Assembly: GCF_050113715.1 (NCBI RefSeq)
Contig: NZ_JBNJQR010000006.1
Coordinates: 1-64,000 of the forward strand
Length of the DNA: 64,000 bases
Source of the DNA: Brevibacillus_H ginsengisoli
GTDB lineage: Bacteria; Bacillota; Bacilli; Brevibacillales; Brevibacillaceae
Direction: 5' to 3'
Shown: positions 34,225-43,365 of the stretch, one piece after another
Position numbering within the stretch: position 1 is the stretch's first letter
Layout: each line of letters starts with the position of its first letter
Program-made: the position numbers and the translations under genes
Notes under the pieces: generated by a model
Database searches by the model: none
Told to the model about the DNA's origin: nothing
Seen by the model: only the letters and a program-made list of their open reading frames with translations

Positions 34225-34285
34225 CAGGGAAATTCCCGGGGAATCTCAGGGAAACTCCCGATAAACGAGAGGACTCTTTTAGAAG
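34225..34285 (+). promoter_or_regulatory. Two tandem candidate NreC sites before narG
   Basis: CAGGGAAATTCCCGG (34225-34239) and CAGGGAAACTCCCG (34247-34260) are GGG-N5-CCC palindromes 22 bp apart, i.e. two helical turns. A weak -10-like TAGAAG at 34280-34285 is correctly placed. A further 7-bp dyad CAGTGAT/ATCACTG (34318-34343) lies in the probable leader. Confidence 0.6.
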
Positions 34286-34369
34286 TAGACTTACGGTAGA
34301 GAAACAACCAAACAACCAGTGATCAGCAAATCGTGAATCACTGAATGTTACTGTGAAAGGAGATACACC

Positions 34370-37300
34370 ATGAAGAACATTCTTTCACCCTATCTGAAGA
34401 AGCTGCGTTTCTTCCAACCGAGTGAACGTTATTCCAATGGATGGAGCGAACTAGCACCACAAGATCGCGAGTGGGAAAAAGTTTATCGCAGACGGTGGCA
34501 GCATGACAAAGTAGTTCGTACAACTCACGGTGTGAACTGTACGGGTTCTTGCAGTTGGAAAGTATTTGTAAAAGATGGAATTATCACCTGGGAAAACCAA
34601 CAAACGGATTATCCAAGCTGCGGGCCTGATATGCCTGAGTTCGAACCGCGTGGTTGCCCGCGTGGCGCCAGCTTTTCGTGGTACGTGTACAGTCCACTTC
34701 GTGTGAAGTATCCATACGCCCGAGGTGCGTTACTGAAGTTGTGGAGAGAGCAGCTCGCCAAAATGAAAGATCCGGTAGAGGCTTGGAAAAGTATCGTCGA
34801 AAACAAGGAATTAGCCCGAAAATACAAACAAGCTCGCGGTAAAGGCGGCTTTGTCCGTGTGAACTGGCAGGAAATTTCTGAACTGATCTCCGCTTCCATG
34901 ATTTATAACATCAAGACGTATGGGCCAGACCGTATTGCAGGTTTCACACCGATTCCGGCAATGTCCATGGTCAGCTACGCGTCTGGGGCGCGATTCCTCT
35001 CTATGGTTGGCGCACCGATGCTCAGCTTCTATGACTGGTATGCGGACTTGCCGCCAGCTTCCCCGCAAATCTGGGGTGAGCAAACGGACGTACCGGAGAG
35101 TAGTGACTGGTACAATTCCGGCTACATCATGATGTGGGGTTCCAACGTGCCGATGACGCGTACACCAGATGCGCACTTCATGACAGAGGTTCGTTACAAA
35201 GGAACCAAGGTTGTAGCTGTAAGCCCAGACTACGCGGAGAACGTGAAGTTTGCGGACAATTGGTTAGCTGTTAATCCGGGCACTGATGCCGCTCTGGCAC
35301 AAGCGATGACGCATGTGATTCTCAAAGAATTTTATGTGAATAATCCAACGCCTTATTTCCTTCAATACGCAAAGCAATATACCGATCTGCCATTCCTGAT
35401 TACCCTAAAGAAAAAAGGAAACCGCTTTATCTCAGACCGCTTCCTGGTATCCAGTGATCTGAAAAAAGAAGTGAATCACGCGGATTGGAAGCCAATAGTG
35501 ATTGATGAGGAAACAAAAAGACTAGTTGTACCCAACGGTAGTATTGGCCACCGCTGGGGTGACAAAGGCAAATGGAATCTCAAAATGGAAGACGAGAATG
35601 GCAATCCGTTCAATCCAATGCTTACTTTGCTAGGCTCTCAGGATGAAGAAATTGAGGTTGATCTTCCGTACTTCGATGATTCCAAACGTGGTGTAGTCAC
35701 ACGCAGCATTCCTGTTCGGAAAATCGAACTAGACGGCGTTACACACTATGTGACGACAGTATACGACATGATGCTTGCTAACTATGGGGTAGGACGCCAA
35801 GGTTTAAATGGTTATCCAACCTGCTATGAGGATCTGGATTCTTATACACCTGCTTGGCAAGAGCAATATACCGGTGTCAAAGCGGAACTCGTGACGCAAA
35901 TCGCTCGTGAATTCGCGCAAAACGCAGTAGATACCCAAGGTCGTTCCATGATCATCATGGGTGCAGGAATTAATCACTGGTTCAACGGTGATACCATCTA
36001 TCGCGCCATTCTCAATCTGGTGCTGTTAACAGGCTGTCAAGGAGTGAACGGCGGTGGATGGGCGCACTACGTCGGACAGGAAAAATGTCGTCCGATTGAA
36101 GGGTGGGGCAGTATCGCCTTCGGTCGTGACTGGTCCATGCCGCCACGCCATCAGAACGCCACTTCCTATTACTATTTCGCTACAGACCAATGGAGATATG
36201 AAGAACTGCCATTAGGAGAATTGACGGCTGCAACCGTAGATAAACCACGCTATCAGCACTCCGCTGACTATAACGTACTGGCGGCGCGCCTTGGTTGGTT
36301 GCCATCTTATCCTCAGTTTGATAAGAACTCAATTGATCTCTATAAAGAAGCCACCCAATCTGGAGCCCAATCGAATGAAGAGGTCGTTCAATACACGGTC
36401 GATCAATTGAAGAATGGCCAAATGAACTTTGCCATCGAGGATCCTGACAATCCGGTTAACTTCCCTCGTCAATTGTTTGTTTGGCGCTCCAACCTAATCT
36501 CCAGTTCGGGAAAAGGTCACGAGTATTTCCTGAAGCACTTGCTTGGCACTTCCAACGGTGTGCTCTCTGAAGACAATACCGAGATGAAGCCAACCGAGAT
36601 GAAATGGCGCGAGGAAGCGGCAGAAGGTAAGCTCGACTTGCTGGTAAGCCTTGATTTCAGGATGGCTGGTAACGCACTGTACTCCGACATCGTTCTTCCA
36701 GCAGCTACCTGGTACGAGAAGCACGATTTGAGCAGTACGGACATGCATCCATTCGTGCATCCGTTTAACCCGGCGATCAATCCGCCTTGGGAAGCCAAAT
36801 CCGACTGGGATATCTTTAAATCCTTGGCACAGAAATTCTCGGAAATGTCCAAAACCCATTTGCCAGAGCCGGTAAAAGATATTGTGGCTTCACCGCTTCT
36901 GCATGATTCTCCAGATGAGATTGCTCAACCATTTGGACGTGTGTTGGATTGGAAAAAAGGTGAAGTTGAGGCGATCCCGGGCAAGACCATGCCGAAGCTG
37001 ACCATCGTTGAACGCGATTACACCAAAATTTACGATAAGTTCATTACGCTCGGTCCTTTGCTTGAGAAAAGTCCAATCGGGGCACATGGAATTTCCTTCT
37101 CGGTAGCAGAGGAATACGAGAAGTTGAAGAAGATCAACGGTCAAGTCCAATCAGAAGGATTTAATGAAGGAATGCCTTCCATTGAATCAGCTCGCCAGGC
37201 GGCGGAAGCGATTCTCACCTTATCCAGTGCGACGAATGGTCAAGTGGCATTGCGCGCCTGGGAAGCGGAGGAGAAGAAAACGGGTGTTGAGCTTAAGGAT

Positions 37301-38056
37301 CTGGCGGAAGAAAGGGCAGCCGAAACCTTCACATTTGCCGATATCACCGCTCAACCGAAACAAGTGATACCTACCCCGGTATTTAGCGGGTCTAATAAAG
37401 GAGATCGACGTTACTCTCCATTTACTACAAGTATTGAGCGTCTTGTTCCTTTCCGTACATTAACGGGTCGTCAGCATTTCTATTTGGATCACGAGATCAT
37501 GATGGAATATGGCGAGCAGATGCCGATCTATAAACCGACGTTGCCTAAATCCGTATTTGCCAACCGGGACAATCGTCCAAGCGCGGATACCAAAGAGATC
37601 ACGCTTCGTTATCTCACGCCACATGGAAAATGGAACATTCACAGTACGTATCAAGATAACCTCTTGATGCTGACGCTTTTCCGTGGAGGACCGAACGTGT
37701 GGATGAACAACAAGGATGCGGAAGAAGCGGGTATCCAAGACAACGACTGGGTTGAAGTGTTTAATCGCAACGGTGTTGTTGTCGCAAGAGCAGTCGTGAG
37801 TCACCGGATGCCACGAGGCACGATGTATATGTATCACGCTCAGGATAAACACATCAACGTGCCGGGATCAACCATCACGCAAGATCGTGGCGGAACACAC
37901 AATAGTCCAACCAAAATTCACGTCAAACCAACACAAGTAATTGGTGGATATGCTCAATTAAGCTACGGCTTTAACTACTATGGACCAATTGGTAACCAGC
38001 GTGACCTGTACGTAGCTGTTCGCAAGTTGAAGGAGGTGAACTGGCTTGAAAATTAA
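34370..38056 (+). CDS. narG: NarG, respiratory nitrate reductase catalytic subunit
   Basis: NarG reduces nitrate to nitrite at a Mo-bisPGD centre on the cytoplasmic face of the membrane. At 1228 aa it is full length. The FS0 cluster ligands His53-x3-Cys57-x3-Cys61-x34-Cys96 are present, as are QTDVPESSDWYNSGY (Mo-Asp region), GAGINHWFNGDTIYRAI and the C-terminal dinucleotide-binding domain (MPRGTMYMYHAQ, GGTHNSPTKIHVKPTQVIGG). No twin-Arg signal is needed beyond the vestigial N-terminus. AAAGGAG precedes ATG 34370. It overlaps narH by 11 bp. Confidence 0.98.
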   Translation: MKNILSPYLKKLRFFQPSERYSNGWSELAPQDREWEKVYRRRWQHDKVVRTTHGVNCTGSCSWKVFVKDGIITWENQQTDYPSCGPDMPEFEPRGCPRGASFSWYVYSPLRVKYPYARGALLKLWREQLAKMKDPVEAWKSIVENKELARKYKQARGKGGFVRVNWQEISELISASMIYNIKTYGPDRIAGFTPIPAMSMVSYASGARFLSMVGAPMLSFYDWYADLPPASPQIWGEQTDVPESSDWYNSGYIMMWGSNVPMTRTPDAHFMTEVRYKGTKVVAVSPDYAENVKFADNWLAVNPGTDAALAQAMTHVILKEFYVNNPTPYFLQYAKQYTDLPFLITLKKKGNRFISDRFLVSSDLKKEVNHADWKPIVIDEETKRLVVPNGSIGHRWGDKGKWNLKMEDENGNPFNPMLTLLGSQDEEIEVDLPYFDDSKRGVVTRSIPVRKIELDGVTHYVTTVYDMMLANYGVGRQGLNGYPTCYEDLDSYTPAWQEQYTGVKAELVTQIAREFAQNAVDTQGRSMIIMGAGINHWFNGDTIYRAILNLVLLTGCQGVNGGGWAHYVGQEKCRPIEGWGSIAFGRDWSMPPRHQNATSYYYFATDQWRYEELPLGELTAATVDKPRYQHSADYNVLAARLGWLPSYPQFDKNSIDLYKEATQSGAQSNEEVVQYTVDQLKNGQMNFAIEDPDNPVNFPRQLFVWRSNLISSSGKGHEYFLKHLLGTSNGVLSEDNTEMKPTEMKWREEAAEGKLDLLVSLDFRMAGNALYSDIVLPAATWYEKHDLSSTDMHPFVHPFNPAINPPWEAKSDWDIFKSLAQKFSEMSKTHLPEPVKDIVASPLLHDSPDEIAQPFGRVLDWKKGEVEAIPGKTMPKLTIVERDYTKIYDKFITLGPLLEKSPIGAHGISFSVAEEYEKLKKINGQVQSEGFNEGMPSIESARQAAEAILTLSSATNGQVALRAWEAEEKKTGVELKDLAEERAAETFTFADITAQPKQVIPTPVFSGSNKGDRRYSPFTTSIERLVPFRTLTGRQHFYLDHEIMMEYGEQMPIYKPTLPKSVFANRDNRPSADTKEITLRYLTPHGKWNIHSTYQDNLLMLTLFRGGPNVWMNNKDAEEAGIQDNDWVEVFNRNGVVVARAVVSHRMPRGTMYMYHAQDKHINVPGSTITQDRGGTHNSPTKIHVKPTQVIGGYAQLSYGFNYYGPIGNQRDLYVAVRKLKEVNWLEN

Positions 38057-39560
38057 AGCACAAGTCGCCATGGTCATGAACCTTGATAAGTGTATCGGTT
38101 GTCACACGTGTTCCGTAACATGTAAAAATACTTGGACCAACCGCCCGGGTGCCGAATACATCTGGTTCAACAACGTCGAAACCAAGCCAGGTGTAGGGTA
38201 TCCTGTGCAATGGGAAGATCAAACCAAGCACAAGGGCGGATGGGTAGTGAAGAACGGACAGCTGGAGCTTCGTTCTGGTACCAAATTCAACAAGCTGGCT
38301 ACAGGAAAGATTTTTTACAACCCGGACCTGCCTACCATTGATGAATACTACGAGCCATGGACGTACGACTACGAAACCTTAACCAACAGCCCGCAGAAAA
38401 AGCATCAGCCGGTCGCTCGCCCCAAATCCAGATTGACCAATGAGTACATGGACCTTAAGTGGGGGCCAAACTGGGAAGATGACCTGGCTGGGGCTCACCA
38501 AACAGGCTATCAAGACCCGAACATCACCAGCTTGGAAGAGCAGATTCGAATGGAGTTTGAACAGGCGTTCATGATGTATCTGCCCAGGATTTGCGAACAC
38601 TGCTTAAACCCTGGGTGTGTCGCCTCTTGTCCGTCAGGGGCAATGTATAAACGAGATGAAGATGGAATTGTCCTGGTTGACCAGGAAGCCTGTCGTGGAT
38701 GGCGCTACTGCATGTCCGGTTGTCCGTACAAAAAGGTTTACTTCAACTGGCAGACGCAAAAAGCGGAGAAGTGCACCTTGTGCTTCCCACGAATTGAAGC
38801 AGGTCTTCCTACAGTATGCTCGGAGACTTGCACAGGACGCATCCGTTACATTGGAATCTTGTTGTATGATGCGGATCGCGTAGAAGAAGTCGCTTCCACT
38901 GCAAATGAGAAAGATCTTTACCAAGCTCAGCTCAGCTTATTCTTGGATCCAACAGATCCTGCAGTCATCGAACAAGCGCGTCGTGACGGTATCTCTGATG
39001 ATTGGTTGGAGGCAGCCAAACGTTCACCGATCTACAAGTTGGCCATTCAATACGGAATTGCCCTACCATTGCATCCGGAGTACCGTACGCTTCCAATGGT
39101 TTGGTATGTACCGCCGCTTAGTCCGATCATGAACATTTTTGAAGGAAAAGGAACAGAGTTTGATGCCAACAACATCTTCCCAGCGATTAACGAAATGCGG
39201 ATTCCGATTCAGTTTCTTGCCAACATCTTAACGGCTGGTGACACCAGTGTGATCACGACCGTATTAGGCCGTATGGCGGCGATGCGTCAGCACATGCGCT
39301 CACTTACTACCAACAAGACCCCTGATCTTCGCCTGCTGGAAAAACTCGGATTGAACGAGAAAATGGTGGAAGAGATGTATCGCTTGCTGGCGATTGCTAA
39401 ATATGAAGATCGTTTCGTCATTCCGTCAGCACACAAAGAAGAGGTAATGAACCTGTACAGTGAACAAGGGTCAACGGGTTATGATTTTGACTGCAACTCT
39501 TGCGAAGTAGGAGGATACCATGGAGATAACATCAACTTCTACCCAACATCACGAAGATAG
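38046..39560 (+). CDS. narH: NarH, Fe-S electron-transfer subunit
   Basis: NarH carries electrons from NarI haems to NarG through four Fe-S clusters. Cys motifs: CIGCHTCSVTCKNTW, CEHCLNPGCVASCPSG, CRGWRYCMSGCPYKK (the Trp in place of a Cys gives the [3Fe-4S] cluster) and CTLCFPR with CSETC. At 504 aa it is complete. The start is TTG 38046, set by AAGGAGGTG eight bases upstream inside the narG 3' end. It overlaps narJ by 41 bp, typical tight coupling in nar operons. Confidence 0.98.
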   Translation: MKIKAQVAMVMNLDKCIGCHTCSVTCKNTWTNRPGAEYIWFNNVETKPGVGYPVQWEDQTKHKGGWVVKNGQLELRSGTKFNKLATGKIFYNPDLPTIDEYYEPWTYDYETLTNSPQKKHQPVARPKSRLTNEYMDLKWGPNWEDDLAGAHQTGYQDPNITSLEEQIRMEFEQAFMMYLPRICEHCLNPGCVASCPSGAMYKRDEDGIVLVDQEACRGWRYCMSGCPYKKVYFNWQTQKAEKCTLCFPRIEAGLPTVCSETCTGRIRYIGILLYDADRVEEVASTANEKDLYQAQLSLFLDPTDPAVIEQARRDGISDDWLEAAKRSPIYKLAIQYGIALPLHPEYRTLPMVWYVPPLSPIMNIFEGKGTEFDANNIFPAINEMRIPIQFLANILTAGDTSVITTVLGRMAAMRQHMRSLTTNKTPDLRLLEKLGLNEKMVEEMYRLLAIAKYEDRFVIPSAHKEEVMNLYSEQGSTGYDFDCNSCEVGGYHGDNINFYPTSRR

Positions 39561-40062
39561 TCACTCACATGCCTTTCAGCTTCTTTCACTGCTCCTTCAA
39601 TATCCTGAGGGACTTGAATTGGATGAAATAAGAGAAGTGACAAACCAGCTCGCTAACGTGCAAGTGAAACAACTGGTCAATCAGTTTGTGGATTACCTGA
39701 CGAGCAATTCAGAAGACAATCTGACAAGCTATTACGTTAACACGTTTGACTTTAATTCGACGACCGCGCTTTACCTCACCTATTCCAATTTAGGTGAGGA
39801 GCGGGAACGTGGACAGATACTGGTTCAGCTCAAGGAATTGTACGACGCTGTGGGACTTCAGCTTGTTTCCGATGAACTGCCAGACTATCTTCCGCTCGTC
39901 TTGGAGTTTTATGCGGTGGCTCCACGGGAAGTCTCCCGACAATTAATAGAAGACTTCCGTCTGGTAATGGAAAAACTTCGTGAGGAACTATCCAAAATCG
40001 ATAGTCCTTACGCCTGGTTGGTAGAAGCAGCACAAATTCAAATCAAACAATACATTCAGTAA
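39520..40062 (+). CDS. narJ: NarJ, nitrate reductase assembly chaperone
   Basis: NarJ binds the NarG N-terminus and ensures cofactor insertion before membrane attachment; it is not part of the final enzyme. The 180-aa all-helical protein contains FQLLSLLLQYPEGLELDEIR, YYVNTFDFNSTTALYLTYSN and YLPLVLEFYAVAP, characteristic of the family (the FDFN..TALYLTY and DYLPL.LEF motifs). ATG 39520 follows GTAGGAGG within narH. Confidence 0.96.
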   Translation: MEITSTSTQHHEDSHSHAFQLLSLLLQYPEGLELDEIREVTNQLANVQVKQLVNQFVDYLTSNSEDNLTSYYVNTFDFNSTTALYLTYSNLGEERERGQILVQLKELYDAVGLQLVSDELPDYLPLVLEFYAVAPREVSRQLIEDFRLVMEKLREELSKIDSPYAWLVEAAQIQIKQYIQ

Positions 40063-40077
40063 AACGGGGGTGGCACC

Positions 40078-40770
40078 GTGAACTTTTGGAACCAGTTCCT
40101 CTGGATCATCTATCCGTATTTGATGTTAACGACATTCCTAGTCGTACACATTTATCGTTACAATACGGATCAGCTTGCCTGGACGGCCAAGTCGAGTGAG
40201 TTTTTGGAAAAGAAAAGCTTAAAATGGGGCAGCATGCTGTTCCACATCGGGATTGTTTTCGTATTCTTTGGCCATGTTGGAGGGTTATTGATCCCGAAGA
40301 CAGTCATGGAGAGCCTTGGGGTTTCTGAACATCTCTATCATATGGGAGCCGTATATGGCGGTGGTCTCGCCGGAATCATGACACTTGCCGGAATCACGAT
40401 TCTGTTCCTGAGAAGGTTGAACGTGAAGAGGGTCCGTGCGATCAGCTCGGCATCCGATATACTGGTAGCCGTACTCTTACTTGTGAATGTTGCCATGGGC
40501 GTATACAATACGTTGGGTTACAATCTATTCGTCGGAGGATTTGATTACCGTGAGACGATTGCACCTTGGCTGCGTGGCCTGATTACCTTCAGACCAGACG
40601 CTTCCTTAATGGCTGATGTACCGTTATTTTTCAAGCTTCATGTAATTTTGTCATTTGCCGTGTTCGGGATCTGGCCGTTCACTCGTCTAGTACACGTTTG
40701 GAGCGTACCGGTTGCTTACTTCAAGCGTAGCTACATCGTGTACCGTAGCCGCCAGAATCGGACAGCTTAA
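40078..40770 (+). CDS. narI: NarI, cytochrome b membrane subunit
   Basis: NarI oxidises menaquinol via two b haems and anchors NarGH. The 230-aa protein has five membrane segments; candidate haem-ligand histidines lie in segments 2 and 5 (LFHIGIVFVFFGHVGGLLIP; FFKLHVILSFAVFGIWPFTRLVHVW). The conserved LRGLITFRPD loop is present. It starts at GTG 40078 after GGGGGTGG, 15 bp from narJ, and a terminator follows. Confidence 0.97.
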   Translation: MNFWNQFLWIIYPYLMLTTFLVVHIYRYNTDQLAWTAKSSEFLEKKSLKWGSMLFHIGIVFVFFGHVGGLLIPKTVMESLGVSEHLYHMGAVYGGGLAGIMTLAGITILFLRRLNVKRVRAISSASDILVAVLLLVNVAMGVYNTLGYNLFVGGFDYRETIAPWLRGLITFRPDASLMADVPLFFKLHVILSFAVFGIWPFTRLVHVWSVPVAYFKRSYIVYRSRQNRTA

Positions 40771-40800
40771 CTAAAACCAATAGTCTATTGCCCACAGACG

Positions 40801-40835
40801 ACCCTTAACCATTTCATTGGTTAAGGGTGTTTCAT
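40801..40835 (+). terminator. Terminator of the narGHJI operon
   Basis: ACCCTTAACC (40801-40810) pairs perfectly with GGTTAAGGGT (40819-40828), followed by GTTTCATTTT. Confidence 0.85.
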
Positions 40836-40895
40836 TTTGGAGAATGACTCGATTTGTGTCGAATGTGTGAAGTTAAAGGGTGTTTTCAACCAAGG

Positions 40896-40941
40896 ATCAG
40901 GGAATTCCCTGATAACTGTAGAAGCGTGTATAGGGTAAACT
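40896..40941 (+). promoter_or_regulatory. Perfect 18-bp palindrome, candidate NreC site before nreA
   Basis: ATCAGGGAATTCCCTGAT (40896-40913) contains CAGGG-N4-CCCTG, close to the TAGGG-N4-CCCTA NreC site described in staphylococci. TAAACT at 40936-40941 is a possible -10 at the same distance as at narK. It would make nreABC autoregulated. Confidence 0.65.
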
Positions 40942-40989
40942 GAGAATAAGAATTGAAACATGATTGCAGGAGATTTGGAGGCATGTCCT

Positions 40990-41493
40990 ATGGGAAGTCC
41001 ACAAGGTGATATTGAAGCTAGTCTAAGTGATCTTAGACGTTTGACAGCAGCTGACTTCGCCGCAATTGCCTGGCTAGATAATGACTTGATTCGCTGGAAA
41101 TACGCTTCTGGCAATCGTAATGACCGATATAAACGAATTGTGCTACGCTTTGGCAAAGGGATTGCGGGCAAAGTGATGAGTTCCGGCAGACCTATGATTT
41201 TGGATTCCTTTATACCGAAAAGCGGAGATGACCCCAGAGAATATCCAATTTTACTTGCTGAAGGGTTAAAGAGCATTGTGGCCGTACCGATTACAACCAA
41301 TGAGCGTGTAAAAGGGGTATTGCTCGTTGGGTGTCGAGAGGTTCGTCATTTTGATGAGGAAGTCGTAGAACTGGTGCTGAGTGTATCTGAGCAATTGGAG
41401 ACGATGTTAAGGCCAACTACTTTAACTCCAACCGCTCCATCTACTTATCAGGTCTCTAACAACCTGGATAGTCTGAAGCGCACACAAACCTAG
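40990..41493 (+). CDS. nreA: NreA-like GAF-domain nitrate sensor
   Basis: A single GAF domain of about 150 residues (VAWLDNDLIRWKYASGNRND-like strand set, FGKGIAGKVMSSGRPMILD, YPILLAEGLKSIVAVPIT, VKGVLLVGCREVRHFDEE). In staphylococci NreA binds nitrate and controls the NreB kinase. The gene lies 95 bp before an NreB-like kinase, so NreA is a strong functional guess from synteny. ATG 40960 is open, but TTGGAGG favours ATG 40990 (167 aa). Confidence 0.82.
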   Translation: MGSPQGDIEASLSDLRRLTAADFAAIAWLDNDLIRWKYASGNRNDRYKRIVLRFGKGIAGKVMSSGRPMILDSFIPKSGDDPREYPILLAEGLKSIVAVPITTNERVKGVLLVGCREVRHFDEEVVELVLSVSEQLETMLRPTTLTPTAPSTYQVSNNLDSLKRTQT

Positions 41494-41588
41494 AGAACAA
41501 TCTATGAAAAATAAATATTCAGCTACATTAAACAACGATATAATGTGACAAAGAGTGACCACTTACACTAAATAAAGGGGAAGTTACC

Positions 41589-42680
41589 ATGGCCTGGTTG
41601 ACCAACGTAAGAGCCGATGATACGTCCTCCATTTTACAATCCATATTTGAGAATGTGACCGATGCGATTCTGGTTGTAAGTAACGAGGGATATGTAATAG
41701 GAGCGAATCAAGCTGCTGAGAAGATGACTGGATATTCCGCTGACGAATTACTTGGCAAAGTTCCCTTTTGTAACATTTGTTGTGGGATGGCTACTGGTAC
41801 GGAGGAGTTGACATGTAGTGATTGTTTCTCCACGTCAGGCTCGATGCCCTCGTTCGAGATGCACCTGAAGGCAAAAGACGGACGGAACATTACGATTGCT
41901 GCAAGCTCCTCCAAACTGCCAGAGGAAGCGGGTTCAGCGCTCGTTATTATATTGCGGGATATGTCGGAGCAACATCGGATGGAAAGAGAAAGACATCAAA
42001 GGCAAATTACGAATTATATTATTCAAGCCCAAGAGGAAGAGCGGAAGCGGATTTCCCGGGATTTACACGATGGAGTCGGGCAAGCCCTTTACAGTATAAC
42101 GGTTGGCCTCAAAATGGTGAATCAAGCGAATGTTGACACCGATTTAAAAAATCTGTTTGTCGATATCCAGCAGATGACGGCGCGGGCATTGGACGAGGTC
42201 AAAAGCATGGCCGTAGAGCTTCGTCCCTCCGCTTTGGATGACTTGGGACTAATCCCAGCGATTCGTTCGTACGCTAAACGATTTGAAGATACATTTGGCA
42301 TTGAGACGGAGTTTGATGTAGTCGGTTCCCGAAGAAGATTTCACTCATCCATTGAGACCGCACTCTACCGAATTAGCCAGGAAGCCATGATCAATGCGGC
42401 CAAGTATGCTGACACAGACAAGCTGTATGTACGTTTTAGAGAACTGGGCCAGATAATTGAGCTGTCTATTATGGATTTTGGCAAAGGGTTTGACATCAAA
42501 GAGACTCGTGTTCTAGGAACTGGACTTGGGCTGTTTGGCATGAAAGAACGCGCTCATCTGTTAGGTGGTCAGGTCGAGATTAATTCCACCCTTAACAAAG
42601 GAACAACGATTAGAGTAACCATACCTGTGAATGAGAAGGGAGAACCATTATATGTCGATACGGGTACTTATAGCAGATGA
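41589..42680 (+). CDS. nreB: NreB-like oxygen-sensing histidine kinase
   Basis: The N-terminal PAS domain (residues 12-127) holds a cysteine cluster C61-x2-C64-C65-x10-C76-x2-C79 suited to a [4Fe-4S] oxygen sensor as in NreB. HisKA_3 follows (EEERKRISRDLHDGVGQALY, His160) and then HATPase_c (ISQEAMINAAKYA, DFGKGF, GTGLGLFGMKER). No membrane segment is present, so it is cytoplasmic. At 363 aa it is a normal length. ATG 41589 follows AAAGGGGAAG. Its 3' end overlaps nreC by 29 bp. One more Cys than the four needed (C65) is present. Confidence 0.92.
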   Translation: MAWLTNVRADDTSSILQSIFENVTDAILVVSNEGYVIGANQAAEKMTGYSADELLGKVPFCNICCGMATGTEELTCSDCFSTSGSMPSFEMHLKAKDGRNITIAASSSKLPEEAGSALVIILRDMSEQHRMERERHQRQITNYIIQAQEEERKRISRDLHDGVGQALYSITVGLKMVNQANVDTDLKNLFVDIQQMTARALDEVKSMAVELRPSALDDLGLIPAIRSYAKRFEDTFGIETEFDVVGSRRRFHSSIETALYRISQEAMINAAKYADTDKLYVRFRELGQIIELSIMDFGKGFDIKETRVLGTGLGLFGMKERAHLLGGQVEINSTLNKGTTIRVTIPVNEKGEPLYVDTGTYSR

Positions 42681-43308
42681 CCATGCGATCGTAAGGTCTG
42701 GGCTCTCCATGCTTATCGGTGCCCAAGAAGACATGAATGTGGTCGGAACAGCGGCAGACGGAAAAGAAGCCTATCAGAAGGCACTGGAGTTGAAGCCAGA
42801 CATTGTCCTGATGGATTTGAGTATGCCGCCGGGAGAGAATGGATTGTCGGCGACCACTCGTTTAAAAGCTGACGCTCCTGAGATTGATATTCTTGTTCTT
42901 ACCATGCATGATGACGAGGAGTATCTGTTTCGTGTGCTGCAAGCGGGAGCATCCGGCTATATACTCAAAAGCGCGCCTGACCTTGATTTGATCTCAGCGA
43001 TTCGCACGGTCTTTCAAGGTGCTGCCTATTTATATCCGTCTGCTACGAAGTCACTCATTCAAGAATTTTTGCAACGTGTGCAAAAAGGTGAAGATCAAGG
43101 CAAGTTCGACGTCTTGACTGACCGAGAAAGAGAAATCCTGGTGCTCATCGCCAAAGGCTATTCCAATAAAGAGATTGCCGAGCAATTGATTGTCTCAGTC
43201 AAAACAGTCGAGACACACAAGAGTAAAATCATGGAGAAGCTACATCTCAGAACTCGTCCTGATTTAGTTCGTTATGCGGTGAAAAAAGGCTTGCTAGATT
43301 TTGAATAA
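42652..43308 (+). CDS. nreC: NreC-like response regulator (LuxR/NarL family)
   Basis: The receiver domain shows VLIADDHAIVRSG and phospho-acceptor Asp55 (IVLMDLSMPPG), then the NarL-type HTH (LTDREREILVLIAKGYSNKE, SVKTVETHKSKIMEKL). AAGGGAG at 42635-42641 sets ATG 42652 inside nreB; the longer frame from 42631 is unlikely. The 218-aa length is typical. It probably binds the GGG-N4/5-CCC palindromes before narK, narG and nreA (inference from family and site distribution). Confidence 0.93.
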   Translation: MSIRVLIADDHAIVRSGLSMLIGAQEDMNVVGTAADGKEAYQKALELKPDIVLMDLSMPPGENGLSATTRLKADAPEIDILVLTMHDDEEYLFRVLQAGASGYILKSAPDLDLISAIRTVFQGAAYLYPSATKSLIQEFLQRVQKGEDQGKFDVLTDREREILVLIAKGYSNKEIAEQLIVSVKTVETHKSKIMEKLHLRTRPDLVRYAVKKGLLDFE

Positions 43309-43313
43309 AGTAA

Positions 43314-43359
43314 AAGGTGCCCTTCCGGCAGATTGTTCTACTGGAAGGGCACCTTCTTT
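43314..43359. terminator. Bidirectional terminator between nreC and nirJ
   Basis: AAGGTGCCCTTCC (43314-43326) pairs perfectly with 43343-43355, followed by T. It lies between convergent genes. Confidence 0.9.
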
Positions 43360-43365
43360 TCTTAT

